Assembly: GCA_030549495.1 (NCBI GenBank)
Contig: JAUIRK010000945.1
Location: 62,001 to 126,000, forward strand
Length of the DNA: 64,000 nt
From: Nectonema munidae
Lineage: Eukaryota > Nematomorpha > Nectonematoida > Nectonematidae
Direction: 5' to 3'
The stretch's first letter is position 1; each line of letters begins with the position of its first letter. Both the position numbers and the translations under genes were made by a program. A model generated the notes under the pieces. The model did no database searches. It saw only the letters and a list, made by a program, of their open reading frames with translations, and was not told the DNA's origin. Shown in pieces: positions 59,401 to 64,000 of the stretch.

Positions 59401-62400
59401 AAGAAGTAAAGTCTCTTAGCATTCGATTACAAGTATCAACGCCCGATTTAAATTTATTGTAATCGACAACAGTCTCCGGTTTACGTCTTGGACCTAACAA
59501 GTTGATGCTTCCCAAATGTTGAGAACATTATATAAACTACTTTGAAGTCTCTTTGTGAATGCTTGTGAGGAATGTACAGTCAAGGATGCAAATTCTGTGT
59601 AAAGGAATTTTCTCACAATCTTGTAAGGCGAGTTTTAGATGATCTGGTCTGAAAAGGTAAGGTATAAAGGGCGATTAGTCTTGATACAGACTGTGAGGTT
59701 TTGTTCTCGTGCCCATTTGCAAAGTTCATGAGAGGTAAAGAACTGTCCATGAATATAACCTTTGGCAACTCACAACTTGCACAAGTCTTTTTACAATTTC
59801 TTCAGAAGAAAAATAAGTTTTATCTAGGAGAAGGGAATAAATTTCGGGTTTGGCAATAATAAGTTCTTGTATTGCAGTGGTAGCATTTTTGCCATACGTC
59901 CTGGCTTGGATCGATCATAGATTCGTAAAGTTCTTCCTCTAAATTTTATCAACTGTTCATCAACAGTTAGAATCTTGGGAGTATAGTACCTGTGAATATT
60001 TTATAAAAATGGTCGTGTAATTCTCTTATTGCTCCCAATTTATCTTCTGATTTCTTTCCTTTTTTTGTCAAAGGTATAAAACGATGGATAAGAAAAAAAT
60101 ATCTGATTTATAGAAGTTTAAAATGCTCTCCATGTTTTGAGAAAAGAGGTATTTTACATCTAATTTTTGATTTTTTGCTGTCAATGTGTAGTAAACATGA
60201 AAATAAGATAGTATGTCAGCAATACTGAACTTTTCAAAACAAAATTTAGTCTTTGGAAAGTTTCAGGATATTTCTAAAAACAAAAAAGATAATAAAATTA
60301 CGAACAATATTTTTAAATAAATACTTTTCTCGGAGAGTCATCTTTTCATCATAAAAATAAAGTATAATAGTTTTATATTTTGGTATTACAAATAAAGATA
60401 ATTTATTTAAATGTTTCTACCAAAATAATAAGAATAAAAAGTTTTTTGAATGTCCAAGTAGTGTACTAACAAAAAATTGAAAAATATAGGAGAATTTAGA
60501 CTAAAGTTTTAAAAGAAATTAAAAAATTTAAAATAAATTGTGTTTAAAATAAATTTTTTCATAGTTGCGTCAACGATTAGATGAACAAAAAAGTAGCATC
60601 TATTTGCACAAAAGTTTTAATAAGAAAATAGTTACATTGATGTCAACTGTGACTAAAACTATTTAAAATTAAATTTGACTCACGATATGCCTCATCATTT
60701 TAATTTGGTACAGCGATAAATATGGGATATTGTTTCAACAGTAAAAAAAGTTGAAAAATTTTCAAAGGATCAACTAAAGATTTAGCATCTCCTTTAGGAC
60801 CATATGGTTCGGCGACAGTATCTCTAATATTAAAAGTTCCAGGTCTTCCAACATTCGTAGAAAAAGGATCCCATTGATAAGTGTAGTCTGGAGAAGTAAG
60901 AAATCTGAAACGTTTCAGAAATATCTGACTCCTCAGATGAAGACGAAGTAAAACTTTCAGAAGAAGAAGTTATAGTGTTATAAGAAGAAACACTTGAAGA
61001 CACTGATGACGGAGATAATAATCACACAGATTAGAAAACTGAGAAAATAAAATGAAAGTTTTTGATTTGAGTGCAAAATGTATTTTATACACAAATGATT
61101 AGTGATGACATATTTGAAAAAATTCTCTGTGTGACATCACACAACACAGCTTTAATTTTGTTTATATTCTACCTTCAATATGCTCGGATACAAAAATTAA
61201 TCATGAAGATTATCCTACATTATATCAAGGTTAAAAAACATCTATGATAAACAGAATATATTGATATTATCCTTCTTGTAAATTTTTCTCATTTCTCAAC
61301 GTAATCTGTAGAATAAAATGCCTAATATACCTAAAATCATACAGTGTAAAATTAGAAAACTGAGAAAATAGAATAAAAGTTTTCGTTTTGAGTGCAAAGT
61401 GTATTTTATACACAAATGATTAGTGATGACATATTTGAAAAAATTCTGTGTGACATCACACAACACAGTTTAATTTTGTTTATACTCTACCTTCAATGTG
61501 CTCGGATTCGAAAATTACTCATGAAGATAAAGCTATCCTACATTATATCAAGGTTGAAAACGACATCTCATGATAAACCAGCACATATATCGATCATTAT
61601 CCTTCTCGTAAATTCTTCTCATTTGTTAACGTAATCAGTATAATATAATGCCTAATAAACCGTACACATACAGCATTATCATTCATCCTTTCATGAAATA
61701 AAATTTGTTTTGTTTCTATGTCTAACACAACTGTATATAAGATATTGCAAAAATATTTCAGTAATGCAGATGGCGTTAACTTTTTATTACGCACACATGA
61801 ATAAATTTTTTCATTTACTAGTTTTTGTGCTTTAAAATGCTATTTTTTGTGATTTTACATAAAATTTATGCAGGAAATGCAATATATGGCATAAACAATC
61901 TTTTTTTGATGTATGGGAGTTTTACGGCATATATCCGTCCTTCGTGTATGGTATAAAATGGACCGTCTTGCGAAGGTTAATAATATGAAGAATTAGAAGT
62001 CTAAAAAAATTGTATATTCAATCTTATAACACACGCAAATAAAAATTCAAAATTACTTAAATAACACAGCTGGTCGCTCTACTCTTAAAAATCAAAGACA
62101 GAAGGCAAAGACTTTTCAAACGAAAGACACTGATCAATATATCTTATTTTTATTCCAACTAATCATTAATTTTATCCAAATTCTGGCCAAGTTTGTCAAA
62201 AGTGAATGAATTCATTGGAATGAAAAGAAGAGAATCACATATGTGACAGTTTTTAAAATCAAAGTTATAAACCCCCTGTATGAAAAAGTATTCCGCAATC
62301 AATATTCAGTTTGCGAAAACATTTTTACTGTTTATACTTTGCTTTCCAAATTTTATGTCTAATGATACCAACATCCTTCACATCATCATGAAAAAATAAT

Positions 62401-63382
62401 AGAAGGAAATGAAGCTTACGGGATTTCCTGGCAGACCAGGTTCACCACTTTTTCCAGGCAATCCAGGAAAACCAAAATCTCCTCTTAAACCTTTCAAACC
62501 AGCTGAGCCCTTTTTAAATACAATTTGCAACATGAATGAATAAGCAAACTATAAGCACGGGTTTCCCTTTCAATGCGTCTAGATATGAAAACTCTACAAA
62601 TGATTAGGATTAATTTGCGTTTACAGTCTAGAGTTTGTCTCAAGATTTCTCTAATCTTCTAATTCGAGACTTTCACCCTTATGAATCTTGAGGAACTACA
62701 TACAAGACTAGAGAAAAAAAATTCTTTTATTGTTTTTCTATTCATATTTCATCAAATATATAATACAATGTCATAAAATTTCCAGCACGAATGAAACTTG
62801 TATAAGCTCTAAACTATAACAAAATGCTTTGTTTTCCAAGCAATCTAAATCTGGTTGCTTGAAATTTTTTTTATATATTTTTTTTAATTGAAATACAAGA
62901 TAAAATCAATAAAAAAGAGAAACAAGATGGATATTCCTTTTAAAGTTTTGTGAAGAAATTGTAGGATTGAAAAGGACTAAAGTCTTTATTTAAAAAACAA
63001 AGTATTATTTATTACAAACACCCTTTCATACTTTATCAAAGATAATCTTTCAGATAAGCTAAAGTGAAAAACAGTTCTTTTCCCCTAAAAACCACCCTTT
63101 CACTAAAAAAACAAGAAAAATAAGAACTTACTGGCAAGCCGATAGGACCTACGGGTCCAGGCAAACCCATTGAACCAGGATAACCTCTGTCTCCCTAAAA
63201 AAAGACGCAACAATAATTATATCCTACGCTTTTGTACGAAAGGAAAGATGAAATTGTTCACGAACCTTTACTCCAGGAAATCCAATCTCTCCTTTAAAAC
63301 CAGATCTTCCCATGTCACCTTTGTCACCTGGAAATCCTGGAAGTCCCATTTCCCCATACTCGCCTTGTATCCCTTTGCGCCC
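41461..63382 (-). CDS. Membrane-associated (MACIT, type XIII/XXIII/XXV-like) collagen, 12 internal and 3' exons, 5' part outside window
   Basis: This is an extracellular triple-helical protein. In gene order the exons are 63382-63266, 63194-63132, 62509-62420, 53786-53739, 53684-53661, 51292-51230, 51150-51106, 46320-46267, 43570-43535, 43478-43461, 43395-43342 and 41538-41461. All are phase 0 with GT/AG borders, and all but one begin on the Gly of a Gly-X-Y triplet. The 230 codons are mostly Gly-X-Y rich in Lys, Arg, Glu and Pro, with an interruption around [16 protein letters not shown] (53786-53739). The last exon encodes [19 protein letters not shown]. The GLDAPCP...DGLP..GC pattern is the C-terminal NC4 signature I know from collagens XIII, XXIII and XXV, so a type II transmembrane collagen is likely and type IV is less likely. 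After 41461 the frame either splices (gtaag) to an unseen short exon or reads on seven codons to a stop at 41439-41437. The transmembrane exon would lie beyond 64000. Confidence 0.85.
42251..42375 (-). repeat. tRNA-derived SINE copy in collagen intron
   Basis: The minus strand reads AATAAGGTTGGTTAGGTACT, B box GGGTTCGAACCC, then TTTCTCATAGTTCGATACAA and GCCTTCTCGATGAAAAA. It is the same family as 20352 and 63799, with a shortened tail. Confidence 0.82.
43571..46266. other. Collagen intron of about 2.7 kb
   Basis: AT-rich sequence with a SINE scrap at 45031. Two plus-strand open patches deserve note. At 45478-45588 a frame follows ttttttcag and reads [20 protein letters not shown]. At 45792-45850 an ATG starts [19 protein letters not shown], which looks like a signal peptide. 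Neither has a supported gene model. Confidence 0.35.
45031..45105 (-). repeat. SINE-like fragment
   Basis: The minus strand has GGTGAATCTTGGACTCAGCA and GGGACCACGATCTCCG followed by GGGTGTTAACGTC. It resembles the head of the 6471 copy (GATGATGGACTCAGCA) and the tail of the 49840 copy (TACCACGATCT, GTTAACGCTC). Confidence 0.45.
46321..47380. other. Collagen intron, AT-rich part
   Basis: No supported feature before the GC-rich island begins. Confidence 0.4.
47380..48490. other. GC-rich island, non-coding part
   Basis: Base composition rises sharply relative to the surrounding AT-rich intron. It holds a perfect CRE-type palindrome TGACGTCA (48094-48101), two adjacent short hairpins (GTCTTGATTACAAGAC at 48034-48049, CGTATTTTAATACG at 48055-48068) and a minus-strand AATAAA at 47418-47413. 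It could be a promoter or untranslated region, or the flank of an inserted element. It is not a collagen exon. Confidence 0.4.
48563..49171 (+). CDS. Unknown GC-rich open frame, 203 codons from first ATG
   Basis: I do not recognise this protein. From the ATG at 48563 it runs 203 codons without a stop to TGA at 49171, and the codons are C/G-ending, unlike every other coding segment here. It is rich in Pro, Ala, Leu and Ser, with an acidic patch ([16 protein letters not shown]) and a basic C-terminal part ([20 protein letters not shown]). No signal peptide, membrane segment, zinc knuckle or catalytic motif is evident. It sits in a collagen intron on the opposite strand. The true start is uncertain because a C homopolymer (about 48520-48536) lies upstream. 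It may be the first ORF of a mobile element or transferred DNA. Confidence 0.4.
   Translation: MTTLPPNWQIGHVGIRIEGGQPTLVLPGEDQVPPTIGRLTPPADPTAEPSFTFQADGSITVWMGDQSFFVPAHPGALLEFYEASKALFPPPFSKRIFSQVMSFDLEDNPCPHEDQIQPILDIASCRNLLASFSTRIKAPVPGASFSVLAPLFRAPADLRHKATRSILLRGYRPLLISNTPSPDSQLPRGTARFPRQLDLLEC
49801..49970 (+). repeat. SINE-like copy
   Basis: GGCAGTTTGCCTGCCTTTCC and GGGTTCGTTTCC (49850-49861, B-box-like, identical to the 6471 copy) are followed by GTACCACGATCT and, after a T-rich stretch, CCCACCCTCGTGTCAGTTAA. Confidence 0.5.
49975..51105. other. Collagen intron, nothing firm
   Basis: AT-rich sequence with a short GC-richer patch near 50750-50830. No element border is supported. Confidence 0.4.
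51293..53660. other. Collagen intron of about 2.4 kb
   Basis: Between 51650 and 52120 plus-strand frames read [10 protein letters not shown] and [20 protein letters not shown], which may be a decayed transposon ORF I cannot name. A (GT)n run lies at about 53625-53641, preceded by the palindrome ACTAGTATACTAGT. Confidence 0.4.
54440..56950 (-). mobile_element. LINE of CR1/Jockey type, 5' truncated
   Basis: Minus-strand order: the end of an APE endonuclease ([15 protein letters not shown] near 56875-56830), then [20 protein letters not shown] (about 56640-56580). Next is the reverse transcriptase [20 protein letters not shown] and [20 protein letters not shown] (about 56065-55945), [22 protein letters not shown] and [20 protein letters not shown] (about 55615-55555). 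The catalytic FADDISL follows, then [37 protein letters not shown] (about 55155-55100) and a C-terminal tail to about 54495. Several frames are used and stops occur, so it is inactive. It is cut inside the endonuclease and ends in an A/T-rich tail near 54440. It lies in the collagen intron in the same orientation as that gene. Confidence 0.85.
57093..57132. repeat. Perfect 12-bp inverted repeat around CCCCGGGG
   Basis: The arms AGGTCTGGCAAG (57093-57104) and CTTGCCAGACCT (57121-57132) are exact complements. They enclose a 16-nt loop that itself contains the palindrome CCCCGGGG (57111-57118). It lies upstream of the LINE remains. Confidence 0.85.
57343..57717. mobile_element. hAT-like MITE
   Basis: The left end TAGAGATTTATGGGATGTG and the right end read inward, TAGAGATGTATCGGGTATCC, form imperfect inverted repeats. 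GCGGATGC words occur at both sides. The flanks are A/T-only and match partially (taattaat and gattaaat). Confidence 0.55.
57720..58700. other. Collagen intron, nothing firm
   Basis: AT-rich sequence. GACTCGGAATCC and AACTAGAGATGTCAATC words near 58130-58200 hint at further hAT debris but no borders can be set. Confidence 0.35.
58988..61030 (-). pseudogene. piggyBac transposase, broken
   Basis: The minus strand begins with a Ser/acidic region (about 61010-60920) and [20 protein letters not shown] (about 60890-60830), with [20 protein letters not shown] next. Later pieces include [20 protein letters not shown] (about 60060-60000), [18 protein letters not shown] (about 59490-59435, family KPE...DYN..KGGVD) and the C-terminal Cys segment [14 protein letters not shown] (about 59060-59010). 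Many stops and frame changes separate them. The last 80 codons (59230-58988) remain open. Confidence 0.75.
61031..61672. repeat. Tandem duplication, unit about 321 bp, inside piggyBac element
   Basis: TTAGAAAACTGAGAAAATA at 61031 recurs at 61352 and the sequences stay alignable to about 61672. They share CAAATGATTAGTGATGACAT, TGTGACATCACACAACACAG and CTACATTATATCAAGGTT. Copies differ by scattered substitutions and small indels. It lies between the transposase start and the right end. Confidence 0.88.
61981..62419. other. Collagen intron end, nothing recognised
   Basis: AT-rich sequence leading to the collagen exon at 62420-62509. Confidence 0.4.
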
Positions 63383-63798
63383 CTAAAGTTTGGAAGCAAA
63401 AAATTTATTCAGAAGCGAGAAATCAAAGAATGAGAATTACACTCAATTTTTATCAACAAAGAGAACACATATGAGATTCCGAAAGAATAAAACACAGACA
63501 GAAAAAGTAAAGAAGTTTCATGATCTCTCTATTTACTCCTTCTAGGCAAATTTTGTAGAAAATATTGTAATTTCAAAAAATGGGCACAAAGTTTATTTTT
63601 GGATGAAAAAATTCTAAAAAATAAAACTAAATCAACAACTGTTTAGCATATCCCGCTTGATTCCAAAATAAGATTTAAATATTCTGAACTTCTGTATTTT
63701 ATCTTTATCTTAGATTCATTGTTTTCCCCGCTCGTGAATTCTAAAATATTTTTGCTGGGAATATTTTAACGTTAAATGTAGCATATACAATAAAAGTA

Positions 63799-63936
63799 AA
63801 GGTACCGTGGGGTGTTTTCATCAAAAAGGCATAAATGGGCCGCTTGTATCGAACTATGAGAAAGTACGCTTGATGCGGGATCGAACCCAAGACCTTGAGT
63901 CCTCGAAACCCAGTACCTAACCAACCTTACTCACAT
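63799..63936 (-). repeat. tRNA-derived SINE copy
   Basis: The minus strand reads GTGAGTAAGGTTGGTTAGGT, ACTGGGTTTCGAGG, B box GGGTTCGATCCC, TTTCTCATAGTTCGATACAA, then GCCTTTTTGATGAAAACACC and CCCACGGTACCTTTAC. It is the most complete copy of the family seen at 20352 and 42251. Confidence 0.85.
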
Positions 63937-64000
63937 TGACTTTTTACTTCATTTCGTTTTCCTTCTAAGAAAGAAACTGTGCAGGCTATTGTATAAAATA

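Larger units (their letters stand above)
58701..61980 (-). mobile_element. piggyBac element with both ends and TTAA duplications
   Basis: The body is 58705-61976 (3,272 bp) between TTAA at 58701-58704 and 61977-61980. The inverted ends are a perfect 14-bp CCTTCGCAAGACGG. A subterminal word GGGAGTTTTACG occurs at both ends in the same orientation (about 58722 and 61915). The transposase relic (58988-61030) is on the minus strand. It lies in the collagen intron with the LINE and hAT MITE. Confidence 0.9.

Noticed and set aside
41461-63382. Type IV collagen as first reading
   Set aside because: The GLDAPCP...DGLP..GC exon fits the C-terminus of MACIT collagens better; no NC1 pair of C4 repeats is visible.

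Overview
The window is eukaryotic nuclear DNA. It is AT-rich, with genes split by multi-kilobase introns with GT/AG borders and a dense mix of DNA transposons, LINE pieces, tRNA-derived SINEs and MITEs. The repeat families and the MCM9 gene (missing from Drosophila) suggest a non-insect arthropod. A crustacean such as a parasitic copepod is my best guess, but this is inference from family knowledge and not proven by the sequence.

Three host genes can be supported. (1) MCM9, a DNA helicase of homologous recombination, lies on the minus strand (6174 to 3114) in only two coding exons. (2) A folate-pathway methylenetetrahydrofolate dehydrogenase/cyclohydrolase of MTHFD1 type lies on the plus strand (eight exons, 14759 to 37741). 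It ends right after the dehydrogenase/cyclohydrolase domain, with no formyl-THF synthetase part. (3) A collagen lies on the minus strand (12 exons seen, 63382 to 41461, 5' end outside the window). Its C-terminal Cys-Pro...Gly-Cys signature marks it as a membrane-associated (MACIT; XIII/XXIII/XXV-like) collagen. The genes are unrelated in function and there is no operon-like organisation.

Layout: 1-3000 repeats with a broken piggyBac transposase; 3.1-6.2 kb MCM9; 6.2-14.7 kb AT-rich intergenic DNA with a SINE, a LINE piece, a hAT MITE with a perfect target duplication, a decayed unclassified repeat-borne gene and a hammerhead-like motif; 14.7-37.7 kb the MTHFD gene, whose introns hold hAT MITEs, TTAA MITEs, a hAT-like transposase relic, a Tigger/pogo relic, an LTR-element fossil and an RTE-type LINE tail; 37.7-41.4 kb intergenic; 41.4-64 kb the collagen gene, whose introns hold a GC-rich island with a 203-codon open frame of unknown origin (47.4-49.2 kb), a 2.5 kb LINE and a 3.3 kb piggyBac element with both ends preserved.

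The least explained items are the GC-rich island at 47.4-49.2 kb, two TTAA MITE families with a shared interior but different end palindromes, a perfect 26-bp hairpin inside a hAT MITE, the hammerhead-like motif at 13276-13300 and the synthetase-less MTHFD1.
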